This document shows positions 19,743 through 32,147 of a stretch of DNA of 64,000 bases, piece after piece. This DNA is from Coenobita brevimanus (Eukaryota; Arthropoda; Malacostraca; Decapoda; Coenobitidae): NCBI GenBank assembly GCA_032717465.1, contig CM064713.1:9912004-9976003 (forward strand), given 5' to 3'. The first letter of the stretch is position 1; the number at the start of each line of letters is the position of its first letter. The notes beneath the pieces were generated by a model, which was not told where the DNA came from, made no database searches, and saw nothing but the letters and a program-made list of their open reading frames with translations. The position numbers and the translations under genes were made by a program.

Positions 19743-19776
19743 GCCCGCCCCCGCACCTCCCCACGGTGGCGGGGGC
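19735..19776 (+). promoter_or_regulatory. gag-pro -1 frameshift signal, unit 1
   Basis: Gag ends GAT TTT TAG. The run A-TTTTT-AG lets a Phe tRNA on UUU slip back one base and read TTA GGC into the protease frame. Six bases after the T-run a stem GCCCCCGC/GCGGGGGC (19,747-19,754/19,769-19,776) extends by ACC/GGT over a one-base bulge, with a 7-base loop. Slippery site, spacer and stem-loop match the known -1 frameshift design. All five units are identical here. Confidence 0.65.
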
Positions 19777-20194
19777 CACCTCACACAACTACAGACCCCC
19801 AGTCTATGACAAGATTTGGCTGAACGGGGTCAAAGCGAGACTACTGGTAGACACGGGACCAGCCAGGTCATGCCTCTACTCCCACTTCTACTCCCGCCAC
19901 ACCTCTGCTTTCGGCCCTCTTCTCCCCACCTCAGCCAACCTCGTAGACGCGGGGGATGGCCCCCTACCCATCCGTGGGGAAACCCGGGCCCTTCAAACCA
20001 GCACTCACCAACGAGTGTCCACCAACCATCCCTTCACCATATTTGATTCCACATGCAATCAATATGATGGATACCTTGGGCTGGACCTCCTCCAAAAACT
20101 CCACGCGACCATCGATTGTCTTCAGCGTCGCCTCCACTTCAGTCCAGCCCACCCCAACCAAGCATCAATCAACAAAGGAAAAAAAAAATCTTGA
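19766..20194 (+). CDS. pro: retroviral-type aspartic protease, unit 1
   Basis: It lies in the -1 frame relative to gag. There is no ATG, so entry is by frameshift and true coding begins at about 19,739. VDTGPARS carries the catalytic DTG, and the second half has the GLDLLQKL segment seen near the end of such proteases. The enzyme would cut Gag-Pol. The frame ends (TGA) just after a run of ten A (20,179-20,188). A further -1 slip there would reach the RT frame, but that frame meets TAA at about 20,284. Confidence 0.7.
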   Translation: MAGATSHNYRPPVYDKIWLNGVKARLLVDTGPARSCLYSHFYSRHTSAFGPLLPTSANLVDAGDGPLPIRGETRALQTSTHQRVSTNHPFTIFDSTCNQYDGYLGLDLLQKLHATIDCLQRRLHFSPAHPNQASINKGKKKS

Positions 20195-20421
20195 AGAAAA
20201 AAGAAAAACAACACCACCTCCCCCACACCACCCTCACACACACACTCCCCGGACACTCACCTGCCCCAACCCACCTGTACATGTAACCCCACCCCGACCA
20301 CACTCAATGCCTCACTTCATCCCCCTCCATCCCCAGCCCCCACTCCACTTCTACTGGCCCCCTCTCCATCTTTTCCTGCCACTATCGCTTCCACAATCAC
20401 CATTCCACCCCACCACGAAGC

Positions 20422-22248
20422 TTGGGTGAAATTGAACAGACCCTCAGCTACCTCCGTTTTTTTTCACCATCCTTACCCACCGGACCCCTCTCGTCCTGTT
20501 TAGTGTCCCCCACCTTCCTTCCCCCCTATGCCCAAAAGATCCATATCGCAAACCTCGCCACAACACCACTAACTCTACCGCGAGGACTCATCATTGGCGA
20601 CACGGAAGAAGCCGGACTATGCCAAGCACCACCCCCTAATCACCCCACTCTCCCCGACCTACCATCACATCTATCCCCTCCCCAAACCAACAGCCTCCGA
20701 CAACTACTCCTGGACTTTCAGGACCTATTCTCCTCCGGCCCAACAGACCTTGGCCACACTCCTTATCTCAGCCACGAGATACATACTACCGGACCTCCCA
20801 TTCCCCAACCATCACGCCGGAAAAATCCTAAACAAAGGGCAAAAGAAGACGGGCAGGTCCAAGATATGCTTGATGCCGGTGTCATCTCCAACTCCACTAG
20901 CCCGTGGTCCTCACCTGTTGTACTCGTGCGTATACAAGACGGAACCATGCACTTGTGCGTCGACTACCGCAGGGTGAACGACATTACCATCAAAGACTCT
21001 ACGCCCCTACCCAGGATCGACGACTCTCTTGACTCCCTGCACGGATCGACATGGTTCTCTACCCTAGACCTCCAATCAGGCTATTGGCAGGTCCCCGTTC
21101 ACCCAGACGATAAACACAGGACCGCCTTCTCAACATCGAACGGGAACCATCACGAATTTAATGTCCTTCCCTTCGGACTCTGCAACTCCCCCGCCACATT
21201 TTCCCGCCTCATGGAATCTGTTCTGAGCTGGCTGACCTGGGAGACCTGTTTGGCTTACCTGGATGATGTCATCGTCTTCAGTCACACCTAGGCCGACCAC
21301 CTCCACCGCCTCAAACAGGTGTTCCAATGCATACGCCAGGCTGGGCTCAAGCTCAAGCCCACAAAGTGTGTCCTGGCCGAACGATCAGTCTCCTTCCTTG
21401 CACACCTGATCAATGCCGAAGGCATCTCTCCTGACCCCGACAAGCTACGTGCGATCGCCGACATCCCCCTACCTCGCGACGTACACGAAACCAGAGCCTT
21501 CGTAGGCCTAACTTCATATTAAAGGCGTTTCGTAAAAGGATTTGCAGACATCGCCAAACCTCTACACAACCTGACAAATAAAGGCGAACCATTCATATGG
21601 ACAGAACCAAGAAACACCGCATTCACCACAGTCAAGTCCAAGCTGACCTCTGCCCCCGTCGTCGCATTCCCAGATTACAACCTTCCCTTCCGTCTATATA
21701 CCGACGTCTCACTCATCGCCATAGGGGCTGTCCTTGCCCAAGTGCAAGACAGCCGCGAGCATATCATCGCCTGTGCCAGCCGCACCCTAAATCCTGCGGA
21801 AAGAAATTACGCGGCCACCAAACGCGAGTGCCTCGGAATCATCTGGTCCCTCGATTACTTCTGTTCATACATCTCAGGCACCCACGTCATTGTCATTACT
21901 GACCACCAGTCCCTACAGTGGTTACGCCAATCCAACACCACCAACGCACAACTCATATGATGGCGAGAAGCACTCGAGGAGTATGACTTTGAGATATCAT
22001 ACCGACCAGGCAAGCTCCACACGAATGCCAACGCCCTTTCCCGTCTACCCATCAATGCCATTTCCACGGAACCAGACCTTATCCAAATGTGGCACAATAA
22101 ACAACGCCCTACCTGGATCCTGCCGAGCACATTCGCCAAACTCCACCTTCACGGCGATCACCTGTTCGATACCAACGGCCACATCGTCCTAAGCCCACGA
22201 CACTATGCTGCACCTTCACGCCAACAATGGCATCCACCTGGGGACTAA
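20422..22248 (+). pseudogene. pol: reverse transcriptase and RNase H, unit 1
   Basis: RT runs from about 20,700. It shows [36 protein letters not shown] and the active-site YLDD. RNase H follows (YTDVS near 21,700, then RECLGI and TDHQSL). One frame holds throughout but has TAG at 21,289-21,291, TAA at 21,520-21,522 (inside a Tyr-Tyr-Arg-Arg-type motif) and TGA at 21,958-21,960. The fourth RNase H acidic residue is Asn (NANALSR, where the family has ADALSR). The frame ends at 22,248, while integrase continues in another frame from about 22,200. Confidence 0.85.
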
Positions 22249-23848
22249 GAAACTCTTACAAGTCTTCAGTGATATGTACTGGACGCCTAACCCATCCACC
22301 ATTGCCAAGAACATCATACAATCCTGCCGCGCCTGTGCTTTGGGGAAGGACATCACTCGCACACCCGGCCCTTCAGGAAAGCTAACAGCACAGAAACCTT
22401 GGCAATTGCTTTCCCTAGATGTCATCGGCCCCCTCACACCCAAAACAGGGTACAAGTACATTATCACATTCGTGGATGTGTATTCAAAGTTCATCATCGC
22501 ATGCCCCGCCAAAGATCACAGCACGGTATCTGTCGCCGACGCCCCAACTCACCACATCTTCCCGTATTTTAGCATTCCCCAAGCACTGCACTCGTATAAT
22601 GCCCCAGAATTCACTGGCAAAATCTGGGAAGAACTGGCGAATATATTCGGGTATCATATCTCCCACTCATCCCTCTACTGGCCCCAAGGTAACAGCATCT
22701 GCGAGAGGAGCCATCGCTCCCTCATGAATCAGGTCCGCACATGCATCATGCAAACAGGAAACGATGATTCGCCTGCCCATGTCAAGATTGTCCAATGGGG
22801 CCTCAATACATGCCCACGAGAGGACGGGATAACACCCCATGAGCGAGTTTTCGGGGAAACCCCGCTCCTCCTACCCCTCCGCCACCACCTCCACCCACCC
22901 ACCTCGCCCTCCACCACTGACCCTCTCCACCACCTCAAACGCCGCCTCCCCCACCCACAAACCCAGCAGGACCTGACACCCGACACCAACCACTCCAACC
23001 CATACAAACCTGACCAGTTCATCGTTGTAGCACACCTTCCCGCCCCCAGCAAGACCTCCCCCCGGTTCAATGGCCCCTTCAAAATAATCCGAGTCCCTAA
23101 CCCCTACCAAGTAATCATTGACCAAAAAGGACAGCAACGCACGTATCAAAATCGCCACGTGCGACCCTTCCACCCACCCAACAATGACCACCCCCACACC
23201 TTTGCGCCCCGCACCTCTTCCCGCACACCTGTCCACACAGAGCCTTCCGAGATTTACCCCACAGACTCCTACTCTTACACCTTCTCACCCCCACCCTCCA
23301 CCTCACAGACGACCACGCCGCCTCCCAACACACCAGATCCACCATCTCCACCGCCTACACCACTGCCACCGCCCAACGCCACCACCTCCTCACCACCAAC
23401 CACTCACCTCTCTACCACCTGTCTACCCACCAACTCCCACACCACACCACACCACACTCCAGCCCAACACGCACAGACACCACCCGCCAAACCTCACCCC
23501 CAATCCCCCATGACCATTCTCATTATACGCGCCACACCTCATCCCCACCCGACTCCCCCATTCACGGCCGCACACCCTCACCACCACCACGTGCACAACC
23601 ACCCTCACCACCCACACCCACACTCACTACCACCACCACCACCAGGTCAGGACGCCTTTCACGACCACCCTCCAGATACACTCCAACACCACCTCCCATC
23701 GCACACCCACCCTGCCACCCACCACCACAAACACCCCTACCCCAGATACTTGCCCCATAAACCTCCCTCTCCACCAAGCACGATGGAATCCTCCCAAATC
23801 CCAATTCCCCAAAGTACAACGCTCCTCCCACCGACCCATCCCCCATAA
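22205..23848 (+). pseudogene. pol: integrase with Pro/His-rich tail, unit 1
   Basis: 547 open codons. The N-terminal zinc finger has HANNGIH and, in this unit only, both cysteines (SCRAC). In the catalytic core the first Asp is in SLDVIGPL and the Glu in SICERSHRSL. The middle acidic residue is Tyr (SYNAPEF, where the family has SDN..EF), so the enzyme should be dead. A GPY/F-like module follows (GPFKIIRVPNPYQV). From residue 320 on, the tail is almost entirely Pro, His, Thr and Ser. It is separated from the RT/RNase H frame by a frameshift near 22,200. Confidence 0.85.
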
Positions 23849-25600
23849 AAGCACCAATCTCCCGTCACTCTCCAGCATTCAGCTTCTATCTCCTCACCAG
23901 GCACCATTCCCCGAGATGAAGATTTCCAGAGTGCACTGGCTACCCCACGACCGCCCACATGTCAGGATTCGGGAGACCCACCACCTTCTCCGCCTCCTAC
24001 GCCGGACCGACCACCCATCCTTCCTCCGGCTCACTCTCAACCCTCATCGGGAGCCAAACCCCATCACCTACCACTGGACCAGCCTCCTACAACACCTCAC
24101 CCCGGCCCACCAGACATCCACCACCACGACATACCACCTCCAGTCACGGGGTCGTGACTTTTCTACCACGGAGGGTGGTAAGATACCCACCGCCGGACCA
24201 CCCACCCCGCCACCCCCCACCCCACCACCGGGCCGCTACCACACCACCACCCCAGGAGGACACAACGGTGGGGCTAGTGACCCAGGTCAAGAGGGTCACC
24301 GGGACACTGCTGTCCTGAGTCCCTTTTCCCCGCAACTACCCCAACACCAGGTGACCGGAAAAAGGCAACGACCTTGCGAGCGGGACAGCTATCGCCAGAA
24401 TTGGGGTGGGACTAAATAAGATTCAGTCCCAGGTAACACCGTGTCGACGGCCATTGTTACCACTTCAAGGGCAGGAGTCCCAAGGCTACGGCCAGAAGTG
24501 TGCACCAGGGTAGGGAGACCCTCGGCTATGGCCTTAGTGTACACCGGAGAGACCGTTGCCTCTGTCCACCCCTCTCCTGCTTTTCACTACTACGGGAGCA
24601 ACACCGCACCGACGGCCACTGTACGTGGCGGAAGAAGGAGCGGCCACTGTACGCCCTTCAGTTGCTCCTCGTACGACGGGTAGGCTTACGGCCACAGCCG
24701 CAGTACGTACCAGGGTAAGGCTACCCGAGGCTCCGGCTTCTGTACGTACCGTAGAGGACACGGACTCCGTGTATCCTTCTCCTGCCTTTTCCCCCTGTGG
24801 GAGCCCTTCGTCACCATCCGGGAGTGTTGCCCCGGAGGTGTCGCCAGAGTGGTGGCAAGGCCCGATACCGGACCTACGTCCTACGCCTGGGAAATCTCTG
24901 TTCCTGCCAGACACCAGACGCAGACGGTGCCACAGCCCAACCCTGTCGGCGCCTCTCCCTATAGGTGACCGCAGTCCCAGGACCCCCAGGCCCGACCAGC
25001 AGACTCCAGACGAGGCCAGCCCAGGCTCCCTCACCCTGCGGAGCCACAGACGACAGGCCCGCCTCCTCCAGCTGTTTAGCTCCAGTCCCGAGGGCCACCT
25101 CTCAGGTCGAGGCCCCCAGACAGGAGGGCCTCCCTGCACCCCACCAACGAGGCTCCAGTACGAGGGCCTCCTCTCACGTCGAGGCCCCCAGACAGGAGGG
25201 CCTCCCTGCACCTCACCGACGACCAGTACCTGGGCAGTGACTCCCCTGCGGGCAGTGTATTGCCCCGTGCAGGCAGGGTCCCCCTAGGGCTCTCTCCTCA
25301 CGCCCGTACTACAGAGTGAACTCTACCCAGAAAACACGGGTAAATAGGGACGCCCCTTGTACCGAGAACAAACCAGAGGAAATAACAGTGACCGAGTGAA
25401 GACCAGTGTAAAGCCAGTGACAGTGACTATTAGTCTATAAGAACCCGATACCCGGCAGAACAGAAAATAACTTAAACCATCAGTAAGAGAACTGATAGTA
25501 ATTGTGTCAGTCCCCAAATAAAAGAACTTTCAGTAACTGTGAACGGAGACTAGGGTGCGCGTGCGAATCAAAACTTTGTGTAAGTGCCGCCGCGACTAAG
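23849..25600 (+). other. GC-rich 3' region with poly(A) signal, unit 1
   Basis: No clear gene. A purine-rich AATTGGGGTGGGAC lies near 24,398. A 200-base segment is duplicated in tandem (starting near 24,482 and 24,685), and a GTCGAGGCCCCCAGACAGGA block recurs at 25,106 and 25,178. AATAAA at 25,517-25,522 could be the element's polyadenylation signal. An ORF open here in units 3 and 4 is broken by TAA at 24,417-24,419 and a frameshift near 24,635. Confidence 0.55.
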
Positions 25601-25758
25601 TGACTACATCAAGTGTCTCGATCCGCACCCTGTCTTATTTATAGTAGCATTCCCCCCACGGACTCTTAATCTTGTTTATTCCCCTTCCTTCCAACTAAAT
25701 ATATATTCTGCCTACAGAAGAAATACGGGTATCGATACACATAGTTCATGACATTAGT

Positions 25759-26096
25759 GTACTATTGCGCCCAGGAGTTCTTAGCCACCCTCGTCCACCC
25801 AACATGTGTATGTGGCAGCGTCGTATTCACAAGCACAGAAGTTGCCTTCGATGCATTTCTGTCGAAAAATATCCCTTCAGCTTTGGGCTTGTACTAATGG
25901 ATGAAGCAATAGTACTATTTACTTTGAAGGTTTGACTCTGATAACACGAATATATCATACTGATTATTTAATAACTTGTCTCTCGTATAGAGCCAAGCAA
26001 GTGACAAATATGTATATTTGGTTCCACTCCACAACGTCCTGTAGGTTTGAACCAGCGAACACAGAGTGAACAAGTTTGAAACATTCATTTGTTAAC

Positions 26097-26154
<58 letters not shown>

Positions 26155-27290
26155 CGGGTGCCTGAGAATTTTAGAGGAATGAGGTGGAGAAATGAGGTGC
26201 TCAACACAGTTAAACAGGGATTTTTCCTTTCGTTTCAGTTGGCTTTCTATGCCTGAATGACTAAATGAAGGTAAATTATGAAATATAATAACTGGATGAC
26301 GAATTGGTAATAGGGTCTGGCTAATGGTTGTTTGGTCCAAGGTGTGCAGTGGTGAGCCTAATTCCAGGCAACGGTCGCTCTTAAAAGTTGGATATTTTAG
26401 GTCCCACTTATTTTAAATATTTTCATGTATGTTTACAGTACGTGTATGCCCCTATGGACCTATTTTCATCCCATGAATATTTTTATCAATGGACATTTTC
26501 ACCACTCGGAGCACAATGGATCTATTTTCCTTAATGACTTTTTTTTTTTCAAAGACTCCTACGTTTCTACGTAACCTATTTTCCCACGAACTAATTTTCC
26601 CCATTGATGTATTTTCTCCCCACGGACCAATTTTTCCGTCGACCTTGAATCTCTCCATGGATACAGGTTTCCTACATGGTCGGATACCCATGGATGTATT
26701 TTTCATAAAAACCTATTTTCCCCATAAACCTGTTATCCGACGTGGTTATATCACCCACTGATGCGTGCAGTTGAAACAGAGACCTCTTAACCAAGATACG
26801 TATTGCACGATCGACCTGTTGTAACCCACTGGATATATATATATACCTACTTCAGCATAATTCCAGAATAATATCCCCTGTGTACCGATTTTCCGCACAC
26901 TAAACTCTTCCCAACTCGGACATTAACTCATATCACCTAGTCCCAGTGGCCTGTTTTCCCACAATCCGTCCATCCACCTACACACCCACCCATCAACGCA
27001 CATACCCACACCCTTACTCAATACAGAATGTCTCAAAAGTAGGACGACACAAACCCGTCTCTAGCCTTGTCCTACAGGTAGCCCCACCACCCACCCCACT
27101 TAAACAATGCACGAACCCTACTCCACCCCATTTAACCAGCTCAACAACCCTTTTTCTCCCTCTCGCCCACCCACTCCACCTAATCCGCCTGTGAAACAAC
27201 CAGCCTACACTAACCAATCCACCCACCCAGTCACCAACCGACCAACCCGCATACCATGCTCCACAAGTCAGATACTTGCAACTCAACACA

Positions 27291-27337
<47 letters not shown>

Positions 27338-28015
27338 GCGGGGTGGATTTCCTTACACGAAAGATGAGTCTCACCGCTTAACTCAGTTTGTCGGTAGAAA
27401 ATAGTACTGGGTATTTACAGGGAGTTTGCCAGGCAGTAGATAAGGGGCTTCATTCCGGTTATATACACATGATTTTATGCGATACGAGTAAATAAGGTGC
27501 TCGAGCTAAACAGGGAATTTTTCCTTTGGCTGATGATGGAGTTCAATCCCAGGATAACGTCTCGTCGGGCATAATGAAAGATGGGTTTTATTCTGGGTAA
27601 CGCCATTTGACTTTGTCATAATTTGGCAGGCCGCGAAACTTCTGTTTAATGCCTTATGTTCGATTTTATTTTTCTCTCTGGTGGTTGGCACCTGGAGATT
27701 TTTGGCAAACTCATGAGTATTTTTCTAATCAACTGGATATCTCTCTCTGGACAGAGAGGCAAATTAATTTCTTAAGCACAGTTTTTTGTTAAATCAAGAG
27801 CATTTATCTCCTAATTCATTAATCCAACGAGAGCAATCCTAAAAATAAAAAAATTATCACAAAGCAAGGCAAGTTCTAGTGACATGGAAGAAATATTCAC
27901 ACTGTGGCCTGTGTTCAGTGGATTACAGGAATCCAGGATTTCTCATCCCTTGCATTTTCCTGTGCCGGTCTGCCTCCACCTCATTATTCCAAAATTCACA
28001 GGCGCCCACCATATA

Positions 28016-28098
<83 letters not shown>

Positions 28099-28436
28099 GT
28101 TAACAAATGAATGTTTCGAACTTGCTCACTCTGTGTTCGCTGGTTCAAACCTACAGGAAGTCGTGGAGTGGAACCAAATATACATATTTGTCACTTGCTT
28201 GGCTCTATACGAGAAACAAGTTATTAAATAATCAGTATGATATATTCGTGTTATCAGAGTCAAACCTTCAAAGTAAATAGTACTATTGCTTTATCCATTA
28301 GTACAAGCCCAAAGCTTAAAGGATATTTTTCGACAGAAATGCATCGAAGGCAACTTCTGTGCTCGTGAATGCGACGCTGCCACATACACGGGTTGGCTGG
28401 ACGAGGGTGGCTAAGAACTCCTGTCCGCAATAGTAC
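25759..28436. repeat. 2.7-kb inverted-repeat segment, unit 2
   Basis: Arms 25,759-26,189 and 27,974-28,436. (GA)n is at 26,099-26,151 and (CT)n at 28,018-28,096. The right arm has GTGCTCGTGAATGCG, closer to the left-arm sequence than in the other units. Confidence 0.75.
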
Positions 28437-28619
28437 ATGTATTATACCGTGTGCTAAGTGTGACTGTGCATTGTGGTGTCAAAGGCTAAATCTGTGTCCC
28501 TGTCTCCTGTATATCAAATATCGCTCTGTGTTGTATTGTAACGGTGTAGAATTAAGGCAATAGATGTGTTAAGGTATACTGCCTGGTTTTTATGTCCTGT
28601 TCCTTTGTGGGTGCTAAAC

Positions 28620-28716
28620 TTCCGGTCCGGAAAGAGGACCCCGCTCAGTCGCTAGTGTTTTTAGGACGAGGAGTCGACCTAAAAACACTCAGCATAACAC
28701 TGGTGGCAAGCGGTGG
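28620..28716 (+). promoter_or_regulatory. U5-like hairpins and primer-binding site, unit 2
   Basis: Both hairpins are intact (large one 28,654-28,689). The binding-site-like TGGTGGCAAGCGGTGG is at 28,701-28,716. Confidence 0.55.
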
Positions 28717-28764
28717 TTCTGGATCCGAATAAAGCACGGAGGAACGATAAAGGAAACTTGCACA

Positions 28765-29649
28765 ATGGCAGCCAAACCGCACATTCAGTTGCCGATATTC
28801 AACCCGGACCAATGTGACATTGATGTGCATTTAGATATGGTTAATCCCCTCTTAGACATAGGGTTCGACTCGGACAAAGAAAAGATTGCAGTCACAGTAC
28901 CTAACCTGGGTAAAATAATCGCCACTGTCGCACCAAAAATCGTCCCAGAACTGACATGGGACCAATTCTCTCAAATTGTAAGACAGGCTTTCATGCCTTC
29001 CATGGGCACAGTTGTCGCTCTCTCTCAACTCGACGCCCTCACCTACGACGGTAACCTAGACGACACTTTCGTCCAGGCTCGGCGCCTCGTCAGCGCCGCT
29101 TATCCCGAGGCAGCCACAAATACTCAGGATATACACACATTCAACGCCCTGCTGAGGATTCTCCCTAGCACAGTCAGGGAGCATTTCTCCATCTATGATC
29201 CCTCAGGGAACATGGACCAGGACCTGCAACTCGTCCGACGTCTCCTCGCCTCCCGTCCCATGCCACAACCTCTTCACGCGGTGACAAGATTCCCCACAAA
29301 CCAGAACCCCCCACCAAAACCAAAGCCGCCGCCTCACCAGTCACCCACGGAGCCGCCTCCTACTGTGCCCAGGGCTTACCCGCAAAAGAAACGCCCCAAC
29401 CCCAGGGATCAAGGCAACCTCATTATCATTAATCCTTGGGAGTTCACGGCCTGCAGTCACACCTGCCCCCTGCACGACATAAGAGAGCAGCTCAAGGCAA
29501 GCAGGCGCAGGAACTTTCACCAAGGGCGTAAGAAGGTCTCCTCCTTGGACGACGACGCCCCGGAAGACGATGCGCTGCCACTAGCCTACCCAGGACCGGA
29601 CGACGAGGAACACGACGACCACGCCCAACCTCAGCAGATGGATTTTTAG
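28765..29649 (+). CDS. gag: Gag-like capsid protein, unit 2
   Basis: 294 intact codons. Differs from unit 1 at a few residues (LPIFNPDQ and DVHLDM near the N-terminus, MGTVVALSQ in place of MGRVVVLSQ). Confidence 0.75.
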   Translation: MAAKPHIQLPIFNPDQCDIDVHLDMVNPLLDIGFDSDKEKIAVTVPNLGKIIATVAPKIVPELTWDQFSQIVRQAFMPSMGTVVALSQLDALTYDGNLDDTFVQARRLVSAAYPEAATNTQDIHTFNALLRILPSTVREHFSIYDPSGNMDQDLQLVRRLLASRPMPQPLHAVTRFPTNQNPPPKPKPPPHQSPTEPPPTVPRAYPQKKRPNPRDQGNLIIINPWEFTACSHTCPLHDIREQLKASRRRNFHQGRKKVSSLDDDAPEDDALPLAYPGPDDEEHDDHAQPQQMDF

Positions 29650-29683
29650 GCCCGCCCCCGCACCTCCCCACGGTGGCGGGGGC
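29642..29683 (+). promoter_or_regulatory. gag-pro -1 frameshift signal, unit 2
   Basis: T-run 29,643-29,647 and stem-loop 29,654-29,683, identical to unit 1. Confidence 0.65.
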
Positions 29684-30191
29684 CACCTCACACAACTACA
29701 GACCCCCAGTCTATGACAAGATTTGGCTGAACGGGGTCAAGGCGAGACTACTGGTAGACACGGGACCAGCCAGGTCATGCCTCTACTCCCACTTCTACTC
29801 CCGCCACACCTCTGCTTTCGGCCCTCTTCTCCCCACCTCAGCCAACCTCGTAGACGCGGGGGATGGCCCCCTACCCATCCGTGGGGAAACCCGGGCCCTT
29901 CAAACCAGCACTCACCAACGAGTGTCCAACAACCATCCCTTCACCATATTTGATTCCACATGCAATCAATATGATGGATACCTTGGGCTGGACCTCCTCC
30001 AAAAACTCCACGCGACCATCGATTGTCTTCAGCGTCGCCTCCACTTCAGTCCAGCCCACCCCAACCAAGCATCAATCAACAAAGGAAAAAAAAAAATCTT
30101 GAAAAAAGAAAAACAACACCACCTCCCCCACACCACCCTCACACACACACTCCCTGGACACTCACCTGCCCCAACCCACCTGTACATGTAA
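29673..30191 (+). CDS. pro: retroviral-type aspartic protease, unit 2
   Basis: 172 codons with the same DTG core. The A-run after it has eleven A instead of ten, so the protease frame passes straight into the RT frame and stops at the shared TAA (ending THLYM). Tract length thus sets the frame. Confidence 0.7.
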   Translation: MAGATSHNYRPPVYDKIWLNGVKARLLVDTGPARSCLYSHFYSRHTSAFGPLLPTSANLVDAGDGPLPIRGETRALQTSTHQRVSNNHPFTIFDSTCNQYDGYLGLDLLQKLHATIDCLQRRLHFSPAHPNQASINKGKKKILKKEKQHHLPHTTLTHTLPGHSPAPTHLYM

Positions 30192-30326
30192 CCCCACCCC
30201 GACCTCACTCAATGCCTCATTTCATCCCCCTCCATCCCCAGCGCCCACTCCACTTCTACTGGCCCCCTCTCCATCTTTTCCTGCCACTATCGTTTCTACA
30301 ATCACCATTCCACCCCACCACGAAGC

Positions 30327-32147
30327 TTGGGTGAAATTGAACAGACCCTCAGCTACCTCCGTTTTTTTTCACCATCCTTACCCACCGGACCCCTCTCGTC
30401 CTGTTTAGTGTCCCCCACCTTCCTTCCCCCCTATGCCCAAAAGATCCATATCGCAAACCTCGCCACAACACCACTAACTCTACCGCGAGGACTCATCATT
30501 GGCGACACGGAAGAAGCCGGACTATGCCAAGCACCACCCCCTAATCACCCCACTCTCCCCGACCTACCATCACATCTATCCCCTCCCCAAACCAACAGCC
30601 TCCGACAACTACTCCTGGACTTTCAGGACCAATTCTCCTCCGGCCCAACAGACCTTGGCCACACTCCTTATCTCAGCCACGAGATACATACTACCGGACC
30701 TCCCATTCCCCAACCATCACGCCGGAAAAATCCTAAACAAAGGGCAAAAGAAGACGGGCAGGTCCAGGATATGCTTGATGCCGGTGTCATCTCCAACTCC
30801 ACTAGCCCGTGGTCCTCACCTGTTGTACTCGTGCGTATACAAGACGGAACCATGCACTTGTGCGTCGACTACCGCAGGGTGAACGACATTACCATCAAAG
30901 ACGCTACGCCCCTACCCAGGATCGACGACTCTCTTGACTCCCTGCACGGATCGACATGGTTCTCTACCCTAGACCTGCAATCAGGCTATTGGCAGGTCCC
31001 CGTCCACCCAGACGATAAACACAGGACCGCCTTCTCAACATCGAACGGGAAGCATCACGAATTTAATGTCCTTCCCTTCGGACTCTCCAACGCCTCCGCC
31101 ACATTTTCCCGCCTCATGGAATCTGTTCTGAGCGGGCTGACCTGGGAGACCTGTTTGGCTTACCTGGATGATGTCATCGTCTTCAGTCACACCTGGGCCG
31201 ACCACCTCCACCGCCTCAAACAGGTGTTCCAACGCATACGCCAGGCTGGGCTCAAGCTCAAGCCCACAAAGTGTGTCCTGGCCGAACGATCAGTCTCCTT
31301 CCTTGCACACCTGATCAATGCCGAAGGCATCTCTCCTGACCCCGACAAGCTACGTGCGATCGCCGACATCCCCCTACCTCGCGACGTACACGAAGCCAGA
31401 GCCTTCGTAAGCCTAACTTCATATTAAAGGCGTTTCGTAAAAGGATTTGTAGACATCGCCAAACCTCTACACGACCTGACAAAAAACCATTCATATGGTC
31501 AGAACCAAGAAAAACTGCATTCACCACCCTCAAGTCCAAGCTGACCTTTGCCCCCGTTGTCGCATTCCCAGATTACAACCTTCCCTTCCGTCTATATACC
31601 GACGTCTCACTCATCGCCATAGGGGCTGTCCTTTGCCCAAGTGCAAAACAGCCGCGAGCATAACATCGCCTGTGCCAGCCGCACCCTAAATCCTGTGGAA
31701 AGAAATTACGCGGCCACCAAACGCAAGTGCCTCGGAATCATCTGGTCCCTCGATTACTTCTGTTCATACATCTCAGGCACCCACGTCATTGTCATTGCTG
31801 ACCACCAGTCTCTACAGTGGTTACGCCAATCCAACACCACCAACGCACAACTCATATGATGGCGAGAAGCACTCGAGGAGTATGACTTTGAGATATCATA
31901 CCGACCAGGCAAGCTCCACACGAATGCCAACGCCCTTTCCCGTCTACCCATCAATGCCATTTCCACGGAACCAGACCTTATCCAAATGTGGCACAATAAA
32001 CAACGCAGTACCTGGATCCTGCCGAGCACATTTGCCAAACTCCACCTTCACGGCGATCACCTGCTCGATACCAACGGCCAAATCGTCCTAAGCCCACGAC
32101 AGCATGCTGCACCTTCACGCCAACAATGGCATCCACCTGGGGACTAA
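30327..32147 (+). pseudogene. pol: reverse transcriptase and RNase H, unit 2
   Basis: The longest open RT of the array: 366 codons to TAA at 31,425-31,427, with YLDD and the following TGG read as Trp. A private 7-base deletion near 31,485 is offset by the one-base T insertion (CCTTTGCCC) near 31,632, so the frame recovers. The shared TGA is at 31,857-31,859. The NANALSR change is present. Confidence 0.85.

Larger units (their letters stand above)
15680..25600 (+). mobile_element. array unit 1 (gypsy-type)
   Basis: The first unit begins at the junction with LINE copy C, where homology to the other units starts at TAAGTG. It has the most intact pol frame of the array: RNase H lacks the one-base insertion found in units 2-4, and integrase keeps a zinc-finger Cys that the others lost. 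It still carries the shared stops. Confidence 0.85.

Noticed and set aside
21289..21960. Stop-codon recoding or a variant genetic code to rescue pol
   Set aside because: TAG, TAA and TGA all occur, TAG is TGG in unit 2, and catalytic residues are also lost. Decay is the simpler reading.
22729..24335. Long minus-strand Gly/Val/Trp-rich frames opposite the integrase tail and 3' region
   Set aside because: Shadows of the C-rich plus strand.
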